Under the pieces are notes generated by a model. The model saw only the letters and a list, made by a program, of their open reading frames with translations, did not search any database and was not told the origin of the DNA. A stretch of DNA of 64,000 bases, taken from NCBI GenBank assembly GCA_026184775.1, contig JANCYW010000011.1:1-64000 (forward strand). Reading direction: 5' to 3'. A program made the position numbers and the translations under genes. Below are positions 19,886-30,780 of this stretch, piece after piece (position 1 is the stretch's first letter; each line of letters opens with the position of its first letter). This DNA comes from Cyanidium caldarium (taxonomy: Eukaryota; Rhodophyta; Bangiophyceae; Cyanidiales; Cyanidiaceae).

Positions 19886-19886
19886 A

Positions 19887-21270
<1,384 letters not shown>

Positions 21271-21445
21271 AGAGGTGGGAGCGAATGAGGATGATGAGGA
21301 TCCAGAGACGGCACCCGGTGCGCAGCTTCCGCGAAGGCGCACCGTTCGCGGACGCCGACAATGACCCGATCGCTCGACGGATGACCCGCTGGCCGGCTCC
21401 ACGCTTGTGCGCGCGTCGTATCGACGAATAAATCTTGCGATCAGC

Positions 21446-22546
21446 TCAAGTGAACAACGACGCGTCACCTACGGACACGTTCGCCTGCTCTTCTGCTGCC
21501 TCGTCAACCTGCAACGCCTGCTCCGTGCGTCGACGCAGCGTCTCTTCCTCTTCCCCGTTCTCCGCATCGCCGTTCTCCTCGTAGAAGCGCTCGCCGTACT
21601 TGCTGGCGTCTGCGTCGGTATCGTCCACAAACAGCTCCGGCCGGTACTGAAACAGGTCGCGTCCGGACAGGCCGTACGCCAGCGCCACTCTGTGCGCCGC
21701 CCCGCCGCCGCCGCCACTGCCCGCCGACTTTTTCAGGGCGGCGTCGCGTCGCCGCCGTTCGGCCTGTTCGCGCTCCTTTCGCTTGCGCTCCTTCCACGCC
21801 AGAAACGCCTCTAGCGTGACCGGCGTGCTGGTGGTGAGCTTGGCGCGCTCGCGCTCGATCTCGTCCTCCACCGACACCAGCGCCGCCTCTTGCGCCGCAG
21901 TCGCCGCCGATCGCTCCATCTCTTGTTCCGCCTTGCTCTTCACCACAAAACCGGGCGGCAACGCGTGTCGATGCGGACACTGATCGCCGCCGTTGGGACA
22001 CACCCAGAACCAGCCGTACTTGCCCAACTCGACCGCATCCAAAAAGTGCCTGCACACCACTTGCGAGGTGACCGCCTGACTGCCGCGCGGCTTGCCGTGC
22101 CGTTCCCGTATGGTGGCGTCCAGTTGCTGCTGTTGCGGCAGCGTCTGGGAGACGGCGGCCGACGGGTCATCACTCGAGCCGCGCTGATCCCGCTGATCCA
22201 CATACAGATCGATCTTGGTGGATTTGCGCACGTCCTTGGCGGCGGCGTCACCACCGCCTCCACCAGCTTCCCCCACCGGACGGTAGTACATAGCCAGTTC
22301 GGCAGCGCGCGCCTCCATGAGCGCCTTTTTGGATATTCCCTTATCGCCACCGCCGCCGCCACCGCCACCGCGCCCACCGCCTCCAGTCACTATCTGCTGC
22401 GCCTGCCGGTGCACCTGCTGCACATACTGCTGCACCTTTTTCGACTTGTTCTTGTTCTTCATCCCGAAAGTCTTGTCCTCCACAAACTCCTTCTTCTTCT
22501 TCTCCGCCGCCTTGCCCTTCAAGTCGGGCTGCTTCTTCTGCGGCAT
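21446..22546 (-). CDS. ZC3H15: DFRP1/ZC3H15 family protein, DRG1-binding
   Basis: A 366-residue protein. The start MPQKKQPDLKGKAAEKKKKE and EDKTFGMKNKNKSKK are the family N-terminus, and the C-terminal half contains VVCRHFLDAVELGKYGWFWV then CPHRHALPPGF, ERERAKL, LEAFLAWKERKRKE and FQYRPELF. In animals and yeast (Tma46) it stabilises the translation GTPase DRG1/Rbg1 on ribosomes. The family usually has two CCCH zinc fingers; only the second is present, and the first is replaced by a Gly-rich stretch. Gly runs come from GCC/GGC repeats. Confidence 0.92.
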   Translation of the reverse strand: MPQKKQPDLKGKAAEKKKKEFVEDKTFGMKNKNKSKKVQQYVQQVHRQAQQIVTGGGGRGGGGGGGGDKGISKKALMEARAAELAMYYRPVGEAGGGGGDAAAKDVRKSTKIDLYVDQRDQRGSSDDPSAAVSQTLPQQQQLDATIRERHGKPRGSQAVTSQVVCRHFLDAVELGKYGWFWVCPNGGDQCPHRHALPPGFVVKSKAEQEMERSAATAAQEAALVSVEDEIERERAKLTTSTPVTLEAFLAWKERKRKEREQAERRRRDAALKKSAGSGGGGGAAHRVALAYGLSGRDLFQYRPELFVDDTDADASKYGERFYEENGDAENGEEEETLRRRTEQALQVDEAAEEQANVSVGDASLFT

Positions 22547-22856
22547 CTCTACGAGGCTATCGAGTTGGAATTGGGTACCCGCGCTCCAGACCACACCCGA
22601 ATCAACCCATCGGACACCTTCAGCCCCGTCTCCAGACCTACCGGGCGTCCACGCAATCCACACCCACCCACCCACCGCAACCCCCGACGCGCCCCCGGTC
22701 GCCCTTCGATCGCGCCATCGGACGGAGCGCGTGCGCGCTCATGCGACGTTGCGTCTGCGAGCGCTCATGTGGACGGGTGTCACGACGAGGACGCTCCGGT
22801 GGACATCTTCTCGGCGTCCACATCGCTGGCGATGGTTGTATAGACAGTCGGTTTGT
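22547..22856. promoter_or_regulatory. Divergent spacer, DFRP1 and PNP oxidase
   Basis: A 310-base region between two divergent starts. It includes a short CACCCA-type repeat at 22660-22682. The frame of the PNP oxidase stays open through it, so a longer N-terminus for that protein is possible. No separate gene is seen. Confidence 0.5.
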
Positions 22857-23531
22857 ATGGCATCAGACGTGGCCAGTTTGCGGGTGCACTACTCCAACAC
22901 GCCGCTGCTGGAGTCGGATGTGGACGGGAGCGGCTCGCCGATGCCGCTGTTCCGGCGCTGGTTCGACGAGGCGGTGCGCGCGGTGTTGCGCGAGCCCAAT
23001 GCCATGACACTGGCGACTGCTACCGCGGACGGCAAGCCGTCGGCGCGCGTTGTGTTGCTCAAAGGGTACGACGTGGACGACGGCAGTTTCGTGTGGTACA
23101 GCAACTACGATTCGCGCAAGGCGCACGAACTGGCGGCGAATCCGCAGGCGGCGCTGGTGTTCTGGTGGGCCGAGCTGGAACGCTCGGTGCGGGTAGAGGG
23201 CGCCGTGGAGCGGCTTGACAGCGAGGCGTCGGATGCGTATTTTGCGAGTCGGCCGCGCGGTTCTCGCATCGGCGCGTGGGCGTCGCGCCAATCGCAGCCG
23301 ATCGCCTCGCGGGCGGTGCTGGAGCGCACCGCCGCCGAGTGGTTCCAGCGCTACGATCAGGTGGAGCAGGTGCCGCGCCCGCCCTATTGGGGTGGGTTCC
23401 GGTTACGCGCCCGACGTATCGAGTTTTGGAAGGGGCGCGCCAACCGCCTGCACGACCGTTTGTCGTTCGAACGAGAGCAGGTCCAGGGTGTCGCCTCGCA
23501 GCAGTGGCGCCTCACCCGATTACAACCGTGA
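22857..23531 (+). CDS. PDXH: Pyridoxamine/pyridoxine 5'-phosphate oxidase
   Basis: A 224-residue FMN enzyme that oxidises PNP or PMP to pyridoxal 5'-phosphate, the active vitamin B6. Family blocks are all present in order: MTLATATADGKPSARVVLLK, YSNYDSRKAHELAANPQAAL, FWWAELERSVRVEGAVERL, SRPRGSRIGAWASRQS, PRPPYWGGFRL and the closing FWKGRANRLHDR. The length equals bacterial PdxH, so there is no long transit peptide from this ATG; methionines upstream in the same open frame could add one. Confidence 0.96.
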   Translation: MASDVASLRVHYSNTPLLESDVDGSGSPMPLFRRWFDEAVRAVLREPNAMTLATATADGKPSARVVLLKGYDVDDGSFVWYSNYDSRKAHELAANPQAALVFWWAELERSVRVEGAVERLDSEASDAYFASRPRGSRIGAWASRQSQPIASRAVLERTAAEWFQRYDQVEQVPRPPYWGGFRLRARRIEFWKGRANRLHDRLSFEREQVQGVASQQWRLTRLQP

Positions 23532-23600
23532 AGAGGTTAGGTAAAGTTGGGAGACAGGCCGAGCCGCTTCCACTGTTCCGCTTTCCAATGCGCTCCGCTT

Positions 23601-26600
23601 TCACTTCTCTCCATCGAGTGGGAATAGATCATCCACGGAGGACACCGCTTGCACGTCGCCCCAACCGCATTCGCGGGCGCCGGTTACCGCCTCGGATACT
23701 TTGGCCGGATTCAACGCCACCGACAGCACACATTCCGTCGGCTGCGCCAGATGAGCGAGCGCTCGAGGGGCGAGTTCGACCAGCGCCTCCGGTTGCACCG
23801 CGCTCACCCGCCGCACCAGTTCGCGGCCGTAATCGTGCGTCACGCCGCGGCAGCTGTTGTAGAGGCGCTGCAGCGCGGCGCTCTCTACATCACCCTCGCG
23901 CGCCACCAGTGCGTAGATCACGCCGGCGCGCGCTGCCTCCACCTCCATCGGCCGGATCACTGCCGCCGGATGCGCGTACCACTCCCGAAACAGGCGCAGT
24001 GACGCCTGCAGGGCCGCCACCAGCGCCGACGACCGATACAACGTAAAGCACGACGTGCCCGACTCGGGCGAACACTGCAGCGCAAAGCCGTACGCCAGCC
24101 CATGGCCGCGAATCTGTCGCCACAGCGGTCCCTCCAGCGCCGTGAGCAACTCGTGCAGCACCAGCAGCGGCGGATAATCGGGCGATGAAAAGGACACCTC
24201 GGTGGCTACGGTCAGCGAGGCGAACGCCGACTCCACCGCGTCCACCGCCACCAGCCGTGCCGTGGCCACCGACGGCAGCGGGCGGCGCAACTCCCGACCG
24301 AGCTGCACCAGCGAATTCGGCGCCGGCAGCGGCCCGTTCCCGGTGGACACGCAGCCGCCGGCCACGCCGAAGCACTTGCGCCACGGCCGCAGCGCCTCTT
24401 CCAGCTCGCCGCGCACGCTCACGATGGCATGCAGGAACACGTTGCCCGGGCGGGTGAGCGTGCGCCGCAGTACCTCCAGTTCCTCCAGCAACGACACGAT
24501 ATCGTCCGCCGGCTCCTTGACGCCCTTCTCTCGTGCTGCACGTTCAGCCATCCCACGCAGCACGCGCAACAGAAACCGCCGCTGTCGAATTGGGCTGGCC
24601 GCCAACAAGTTACACCGGGCGTACCCGTCGTACACCAGCTCGTGGTCGACCGCGCTGGCCAGTGCCGCCCCGTCCCGCTTGAATGGCGACACATCGTTCA
24701 GCAGCTTGTGCGCCGCCACCCGCACCCGTTCGGCCTCGAAACGCACCCGGTGCAACACCGCCGACAGCCACTGCACACCGCACGCGTACTGCTCGCGCAC
24801 CAGCTTCAGGGCCACGCAGCAGCTCTGGGCAAAGGGCGCGGCGCTGAAGCCGGCACTGCCGCCGCCGCCAGCGCTGCCCACCCCCAGTGAACAGCCGTAA
24901 TCGACGGTGTCGCGCAGCAGCGCGTCCACCACCTGCACGTAGTCGCGCTCAGCGATGCCGGTGCTGAACAGCGTCTCCAGCAGCAGCGGCAACAGCAGCC
25001 GATGCCGCGCGCTTAGATCGCGCGTGTCCAACACCGCCGTCAGCCGCACAAACTCCGACTCCACATCCTCCAGCTGCAGGCGCACGCCGCTCGCCGTATC
25101 GTCTAGGTAATGGGTGTGCACGCGGAACCGCGGCAGCGTGTCGAAATCGTCGGGCACTGGCACGGCACGCACCAGCGCCTCGGGCGGCGCCTGTTCGTTC
25201 TGCGCCACCGCCTGGCGCAGTCGGGCGGTGAGCGCCTCGCGTTCCGCCGCGCTCCATGCCGAATTCCGTTGCGCCACCCGATGCGCCTCCTCCGCGCGCA
25301 GGCGTTCGGCTTCTGCGCGACTCGGCTCGCACACCACACAACACGCGCCGGCGGTATTGCCGTCGAGGAACCAACGACGCAGCACCCGCTCCCGCCAGAA
25401 GGACTCGTCGCGCGTCAACAGCACTTGCAACGTCTGCGGCACGTTCAGTTCACGTTCCAGGTGTGCCCCGTCGCCGTACAAAAAGTCGGTAGTCACCATC
25501 CCGGCGATCGTCTCGTGCGCGTCATCCTCCATGGCCGCGTAAAACTGTCGCAGTCGACGACGAATCAGCACCCGCAACCGACCCCTCACATCCACGCCAC
25601 CTTCATACACCGCTTGCAGCACGCGCATCGCCTCGGCGTACACCTGGTCGAGGCGGTGCAGCGGTACGTTCTCCACATGCAGCAGATTGGCGGTCACCGC
25701 ATGCTCCAGCGTGGTGAACGTGACCGAGTTGCTGAAAGCGTCCTCGCGTTCCACCAACGCCGCCTGCAGCGGCGACGTCTCCGACTCGCTCAGGTAGTCG
25801 TCCATCACCTGGATGGCGGTGCGCATCAGCACGTCGTCGATAGGTGGTCCGCGCCAGCCCAGCAACACCAGACCGGTCTCGCCGTTGTCACCTTCCGAGT
25901 CGGCGGCGCCCTCGCCGGTCTCCTCTTCCTCGCCGTCAGCCTCGGACGGCTGTCCGTCCGCAGCGCCCTCTGCGGGAAACACAATGCGCTCGACGATCGG
26001 CTGCGCGCTGGGCGGACCCGGCACCGCGTCGCTCCACGGCCGCGCCCGCGTCGACAACTCCCGCGCACACACCTCGGCCTCCACCGGCTCCAGTGCTGCA
26101 AACAGCGCCTCCGCCTCCACCAATCCACACACCACCACGCACAAATTCTCCGCCCGATAGTACGCCCGATGATACTGCCGCACTCGCGCGTTGGTCAGTT
26201 GGCGCAGTTCGTGCAACATGCCGCCGGTCTCCGCGGCATACCCACAGGCAGCCGCCTCCCCGTACAGGTGTCGCAGACAGCGCAACAGTGCCCGCGAGTC
26301 GGCGGTGTTCTCGCGCGCCTCCATCTCGCAGTACACCACCCCGGCGTCGGTGCACGAGGTGCCCACCAGGTGATGCACCTCGGTGTCGAACGCCGCATCG
26401 GTCAGCGTGGGGAACAGCACGTGATCCAGATAGATCGGCAACAGCTGTAGGAAGCCGCGCGCCCCCGCCGTGGTCACCGTATAGGCGGTGTGATCGGTGT
26501 CGGTCCAGGCGTTGGTGCCCTGCGCCACACACCGGTTGGCCACCGCGTCCAAAAACCCCTTGTACGGATACCGCTCGCTGCCCATAAACACCAGGTGCTC

Positions 26601-26885
26601 CAGACAGTGCGGTATGCCGGCGTGATCGCGCGCCTCGGTCGACAGCGTCAGGTAGCCGGACACCAGCGGGCCGGGCACCGACGCGACCACCACCGTCAGG
26701 CCGGTGCTGCGGGAGCGGTACTTGCGAACCGGTATCTTTCGACCCGGTGAACCGGTCCACGTGTCGTGTACCAACTCAAATGCACTCACCGCAGTCATGG
26801 AGGAGGAGGAGGAGGAGGAGGAGAATCGGAGGAGGCGAGAAGTGGTCACCGTCGACCTGGTGATCCGCAGCGACGGAGGCAACAC
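23601..26885 (-). CDS. M16-family zinc metalloprotease (yeast YOL098C/Sdd3 type)
   Basis: A 1094-residue protein of the large M16 peptidase family, with two M16 halves in one chain. The inverted zinc motif HCLEH is at residues 93-97, preceded by AGIP, and a candidate third ligand Glu lies in DTEVHH near 169. The stretch YKGFLDAVANRCVAQGTNAW then TDTDHTAYT matches the little-studied fungal/nematode group (YOL098C, C05D11.1) better than PreP or insulysin. The first ~29 residues are Arg/Ser-rich, like a mitochondrial presequence, with a nine-serine run from a GGA repeat; the second methionine, residue 30, would give a cytosolic form. Substrate unknown. Confidence 0.9.
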   Translation of the reverse strand: MLPPSLRITRSTVTTSRLLRFSSSSSSSSMTAVSAFELVHDTWTGSPGRKIPVRKYRSRSTGLTVVVASVPGPLVSGYLTLSTEARDHAGIPHCLEHLVFMGSERYPYKGFLDAVANRCVAQGTNAWTDTDHTAYTVTTAGARGFLQLLPIYLDHVLFPTLTDAAFDTEVHHLVGTSCTDAGVVYCEMEARENTADSRALLRCLRHLYGEAAACGYAAETGGMLHELRQLTNARVRQYHRAYYRAENLCVVVCGLVEAEALFAALEPVEAEVCARELSTRARPWSDAVPGPPSAQPIVERIVFPAEGAADGQPSEADGEEEETGEGAADSEGDNGETGLVLLGWRGPPIDDVLMRTAIQVMDDYLSESETSPLQAALVEREDAFSNSVTFTTLEHAVTANLLHVENVPLHRLDQVYAEAMRVLQAVYEGGVDVRGRLRVLIRRRLRQFYAAMEDDAHETIAGMVTTDFLYGDGAHLERELNVPQTLQVLLTRDESFWRERVLRRWFLDGNTAGACCVVCEPSRAEAERLRAEEAHRVAQRNSAWSAAEREALTARLRQAVAQNEQAPPEALVRAVPVPDDFDTLPRFRVHTHYLDDTASGVRLQLEDVESEFVRLTAVLDTRDLSARHRLLLPLLLETLFSTGIAERDYVQVVDALLRDTVDYGCSLGVGSAGGGGSAGFSAAPFAQSCCVALKLVREQYACGVQWLSAVLHRVRFEAERVRVAAHKLLNDVSPFKRDGAALASAVDHELVYDGYARCNLLAASPIRQRRFLLRVLRGMAERAAREKGVKEPADDIVSLLEELEVLRRTLTRPGNVFLHAIVSVRGELEEALRPWRKCFGVAGGCVSTGNGPLPAPNSLVQLGRELRRPLPSVATARLVAVDAVESAFASLTVATEVSFSSPDYPPLLVLHELLTALEGPLWRQIRGHGLAYGFALQCSPESGTSCFTLYRSSALVAALQASLRLFREWYAHPAAVIRPMEVEAARAGVIYALVAREGDVESAALQRLYNSCRGVTHDYGRELVRRVSAVQPEALVELAPRALAHLAQPTECVLSVALNPAKVSEAVTGARECGWGDVQAVSSVDDLFPLDGEK

Positions 26886-27080
26886 CGGCGACGAGGAGCA
26901 AGTGCGGGAACCAACGACGGAGTGCGAGCACCAAAGGCATGGACGAGGTCATTGCCCTGAGACAAGTGTTCCGGGACCAAGCGTGAAAAGTGTCTGAGAG
27001 GAGAGCGCATGGGCTCTGTCCGACAAAGGTCCACCACTTTGTAGCACCACGCTCATATTCTCTCTCTACCGCTACACGCT

Positions 27081-28430
27081 TCACAGTTGCAACAGGCCGA
27101 TGCGGCGCATCCACAGCAGCGTCAGCGTGGAGCCGGCAATGGCAAAGCCGACGGCGGCGAAAGTGACCACGATGAACCACACCACCGAGCCGTTGTTCTC
27201 CTGGTAGATGGGCAGCGGCAGGTTGCTGTGGAAGAAGCTGATGACCGCGTCGGCCAGGGCGAACGAGGCCAGCGCCGCACTGGCGGCGATATCCAGCACC
27301 AACAGTCGATTACGCATGATGCCCAGCTGAATGCCCACGATGTCCTCCGTGTCGGCGGTGGCCGCACTGATCAGGTCAGCGCGGTTGCGGATGTGAGCCA
27401 CTACCTGCAGGTACGCCTCCAGGATCTGTTCGACCTCCTCGTGCTCGCCCACCGGCCGCGTCTGATTGCCGGTCTCGCGCAGCTGGCTGAGGTACATGCG
27501 CGACATGTCCTCGTCCTCATCGAGCAGCTCGCGCAGCGCGTCTTGCACGTTCTGCACCCGCACCAGAAACGCGCCCAACTGCAGCTTGAGCGCACGCAAC
27601 TGCTCCAGCTGCAGCGCGGTTGTCATCTTGGACAATTCGTTCAGCGCGCGCACCAGTTTGGGCTCGAACTCGCTCAGGTCACTCTCCAACGATACGCACA
27701 CGCAGATCAGGATGGCCTCCAGGGCGCGAAACTCGAACGGCGCGTAGGCATCAGCGTCGGCGCGCGCCGCCTGCAATCGCTCCAGGATGGTGCGCGCCGA
27801 TCGCTGCACCGCCGGCTGCTCCGGCTGGAACAGCAGCAGGCGATCGGCGAAGATCAGCGCCCGCACCTGCTCCAAACTCACCACCAACACATTGTGGCGC
27901 ACCCACAGCGCCGGCTTGGCCACAAACGCCGGATCGATCTGTCGAAAGTCACGTATCTGCATAAAGTTGCGCATGTACTTGCGCATGCGCTTGCGCTGTT
28001 TCTTCTTGTGGGCGGCAGCGCCCAGCAGGCGAGCCATGTCCAGAGCGGCAACATCGCCGCCGTCGAGAGCAGCCGACTCGCTAGCATCGCCAATGTGCAC
28101 AACGCGCGCCGCTCGCAATATCTCCGCCCGCGACACACTCAGCAAAACGACGCGGCCGTGCTGATCAAACTCCAGACAGTCCAGATTCTGAAAAGTGCGC
28201 AGCAACGGCTGCAGGCGGGCCCGTCGCGCCTGCTCCACCACCGCCTCCAACCCTGCAGTCTCGTCGGGCGCTCGGGTGTCCGCCGATACATCGCGCGGCT
28301 TTTCCGTCGATGACTGCCTATACGCGCCGGAATCCGAGGAGGTCGCGGCACCGTCCACCTCCAGCGGCAGTTCCAGTCGTCGCAGTGTGGGGCGCGCCCC
28401 CGGTTTCCCGCTCTGACTCGTAACGCCCAT
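27081..28430 (-). CDS. CorA/Mrs2-like magnesium transporter with altered GMN motif
   Basis: A 449-residue protein with the Mrs2 plan: a long, mostly helical soluble domain and two membrane spans at the C-terminus (about 379-398 and 416-440). Mrs2 forms a pentameric Mg channel, usually in the mitochondrial inner membrane or vacuole. The signature after the first span is normally F-G-M-N-L; here it is F-H-S-N-L (residues 400-404), so the Asn is kept and Gly-Met is replaced. GMN is normally near invariant, so ion selectivity may differ. The loop between spans, PLPIYQENNG, keeps acidic character. A start at MGVTSQSG gives a polar rather than a clear targeting N-terminus. Confidence 0.82.
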   Translation of the reverse strand: MGVTSQSGKPGARPTLRRLELPLEVDGAATSSDSGAYRQSSTEKPRDVSADTRAPDETAGLEAVVEQARRARLQPLLRTFQNLDCLEFDQHGRVVLLSVSRAEILRAARVVHIGDASESAALDGGDVAALDMARLLGAAAHKKKQRKRMRKYMRNFMQIRDFRQIDPAFVAKPALWVRHNVLVVSLEQVRALIFADRLLLFQPEQPAVQRSARTILERLQAARADADAYAPFEFRALEAILICVCVSLESDLSEFEPKLVRALNELSKMTTALQLEQLRALKLQLGAFLVRVQNVQDALRELLDEDEDMSRMYLSQLRETGNQTRPVGEHEEVEQILEAYLQVVAHIRNRADLISAATADTEDIVGIQLGIMRNRLLVLDIAASAALASFALADAVISFFHSNLPLPIYQENNGSVVWFIVVTFAAVGFAIAGSTLTLLWMRRIGLLQL

Positions 28431-28616
28431 TTCTCACCACCTCACACCGCCTATCATAACCGAAGAACTTTCGCCCCACTCCCGACTACGTCGGTGCCCT
28501 TCCCACGGACACCACCGGTCCACGCTTCCGGTCGGACTGCTTGTGCACGCGACCGCAACGTCGCCCCATACGCACGACGCGCCGCGGCCGCACCGGATCG
28601 CTCGCATCGGTCGCGT

Positions 28617-28664
28617 GCTCCGCTTCGGAGTGGCTCCGCTTCGGAGTGGCTCCGCTTCGGGCCG
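28617..28664. repeat. 16-bp tandem repeat, about 2.7 units
   Basis: GCTCCGCTTCGGAGTG repeats almost three times just upstream of the RPP30 start codon (28682). Each unit contains the inverted pair CTCCG/CGGAG, so a transcript would form a small hairpin per unit. Confidence 0.85.
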
Positions 28665-28681
28665 CGCCTCCTCCCGCCCTC

Positions 28682-29506
28682 ATGACATCGGCGTTTTACG
28701 ACCTGAACGTGCTGTTGGATCCCGATGCGGCAACCGAGGGTGACATACGGGCACTGGCGGAGGCGGTGTGGCAGCTGGGTTTCCAGGCGTTGGCGCTGAA
28801 CACGGTGGTGAGCGGTCGGGCGGACGCGACCCAGCACGCCTGTCGACACCGCGCCGCGGCCGACGCCATCGTCCAGGAGTGGAACGCGCGCCGAGGTGTG
28901 CACGCGGACGTGTCGGTGTTGCAGCTGCAGCGACCGGTGCGCATACTGCACCGTCTGACGTTGCGAGCGGAGGACACGGGTGATCTGGTGTCGTTGCACG
29001 AGGCGGTGGGCGTGGCCGGCAGTTACGATATCGTGGCGGTGGAGCCGGCCAACGAAAAGATGCTGCAGCAGGTACTGCAGATGGATAGCGTGGACCTGAT
29101 CAGCGTGGATATGGGCAAGCGGGCGCCGTTTCAGATGCGGCGCACCCACTGGCACGCTTGCGAGTCGCGCGGCCTGTCGGTAGAGCTGTGCATGGCGGCG
29201 ACGCTGGCGCGCGATGCCACCGCCCGCCGCCATGCTTTACAGAATGGGGTGGCACTGACCGAGCGCAGCGGCGGTGGGCAGCGTTGCGTGCTCACCTCCG
29301 GCGCCTCCACTGTCATGGGCACGCGTGGGCCGCGCGACCTGGCCAACGTGGCGATGACACTCTTCGGCATGTCCAGTGCCGCCGGCATGGCCGCCGTGAG
29401 CACCAACGCCGAGCGCGTCGCCCAACGCGGCATCTCCCGTCGCCTCACCGGTGCCAAGGGCGTTCGAATGTTAGAAGAGGAGGGCGAGCAGTGTGAGTGG
29501 AGGTAA
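28682..29506 (+). CDS. RPP30: RNase P/MRP subunit RPP30 (Rpp1)
   Basis: A 274-residue TIM-barrel-like protein, a core subunit of nuclear RNase P (5' maturation of tRNA) and RNase MRP (rRNA). Diagnostic blocks are FYDLNVLLD at the start, YDIVAVEPANEKMLQQ, VDLISVDMGKRAPF and the C-terminal GASTVMGTRGPRDLANVAMT then FGMSSAAGMAAVSTNAERV. Length matches the family. It is divergent from the Mrs2-like gene across 251 bases and followed in tandem by the CRAL-TRIO gene. Confidence 0.95.
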   Translation: MTSAFYDLNVLLDPDAATEGDIRALAEAVWQLGFQALALNTVVSGRADATQHACRHRAAADAIVQEWNARRGVHADVSVLQLQRPVRILHRLTLRAEDTGDLVSLHEAVGVAGSYDIVAVEPANEKMLQQVLQMDSVDLISVDMGKRAPFQMRRTHWHACESRGLSVELCMAATLARDATARRHALQNGVALTERSGGGQRCVLTSGASTVMGTRGPRDLANVAMTLFGMSSAAGMAAVSTNAERVAQRGISRRLTGAKGVRMLEEEGEQCEWR

Positions 29507-29773
29507 GTGGCTTCGGAGAGAGTGTTGAGGAAGCTACGTCGCTGCCTCACCATCGATGCGTGGTCCCGTTCGTGCCGCCTCGACAATCCACCGGGGAAGG
29601 GTGTCGTTTGAGAGGCACCCGCACATGTACAGAGAGAACGTCTGCGAGAAATTCCGTTGGCCGAGCGCGCCTGCCTCAGCGCGCAGCGAGGATGAACGCC
29701 GTAGCGTCCGGGCCGACCCCACCCAGTTCCCGTCGTGGGGCTGTTCATCAGCTGTGGTGCACATCTCCCCGAA

Positions 29774-30775
29774 ATGGTCGACGTCGATCACCACTCCACT
29801 GGTGACGCAGCCGCCCCAGAATCTGCAACGCAGGGTACTTCTCGAGACGATGAGGTACCCGATCGGACTCCGGCGGCCAAGGCGGCGCAGGCGCGGTGCC
29901 TGGCCGCGTTGGAGGCGTCCCGGCCGCGGCCGACCACCGACGAAGAGCGCGAACAGATTCATCACCTGCAACAGGAACTCAAACAGGCCGGCTTGGTGGA
30001 GGAGCCGCACGTCGCCTCGTGGCTGACCGAGCGGTGCGCGCGGCGGTATCTGCGGTCGCACCGCCACCACTACGGGCCCGCGCGGGACGCGCTGCGGCGC
30101 TCCATCCAGTGGCGCCTACATACCCGGCCCGAGAGCGCCCAGTGTCAGGCGTGCGAGCGCAATCCGCGTGCGCACACGTACCGCCGCGTGGGGTATGCGC
30201 GCACCGGCGAGCCGGTGATATTTTCGGTGTTTGCCGGCGGCGAGGACCTGGTGCCGCGCAACAACGTCGAACACCTCATGGTACACCTCGAGCAGTCGGT
30301 GGGCAGTGGGGCGCGCTGGCCGGACCGCGACCCGTACCCGGAGACCTACATCTGGGTGCTGCACTTTGCCGGATACGGCCTGCGGCATATGAACCCGGCG
30401 GTCGGGCGCGCCTGCCTCAAACTGTTCAGCGAGCACTACCCGGAGCGCTTGCGCATGGCGCTCATCATCGACGCGCCGGTGGTGTTTCGCGGCCTGTGGC
30501 TCGCGTTGCGACCGTTTTTGGAGGCGCAGACGCAAGACCGGCTGGTGTTTATGAGCGAGCGCGTATCAGCACAGGCCTTTCCGTTGCTGTTTCCGCCCGA
30601 GCTGTGTGCGTGGTTTGCGCGCGAGTTTCGCGAAGTGCACGACGCGGGAGCGCTGAAGTGTAAGGATATCTGGAGTGAACGGAGTCCCGCGCGGGACGCC
30701 GATCGACAACCGCTGGAGGTGTTGTTTCCCGGAGAGGGAAAGACGAATACAGAAGGCACGGAGCAACGCGCTTGA
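29774..30775 (+). CDS. CRAL-TRIO (Sec14-type) lipid-binding protein
   Basis: A 333-residue protein with the Sec14 fold: an N-terminal helical CRAL-TRIO_N segment (about 60-115, ending RYLRSHRHHYGPARDALRRS) and the lipid-binding lobe from about 140 to 300. The lobe shows YIWVLHFAGYGLRHMNPAVG, LFSEHYPERLRMALIIDAP and the partner helix FLEAQTQDRLVFMSE. Sec14 proteins move or sense phosphatidylinositol and other lipids between membranes. A C-x2-C pair near residue 129 is unusual. No other domain is seen. A methionine 13 codons upstream (29735) is an alternative start. The stop is 5 bases from the stop of the convergent membrane protein. Confidence 0.88.
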   Translation: MVDVDHHSTGDAAAPESATQGTSRDDEVPDRTPAAKAAQARCLAALEASRPRPTTDEEREQIHHLQQELKQAGLVEEPHVASWLTERCARRYLRSHRHHYGPARDALRRSIQWRLHTRPESAQCQACERNPRAHTYRRVGYARTGEPVIFSVFAGGEDLVPRNNVEHLMVHLEQSVGSGARWPDRDPYPETYIWVLHFAGYGLRHMNPAVGRACLKLFSEHYPERLRMALIIDAPVVFRGLWLALRPFLEAQTQDRLVFMSERVSAQAFPLLFPPELCAWFAREFREVHDAGALKCKDIWSERSPARDADRQPLEVLFPGEGKTNTEGTEQRA

Positions 30776-30780
30776 GACGC

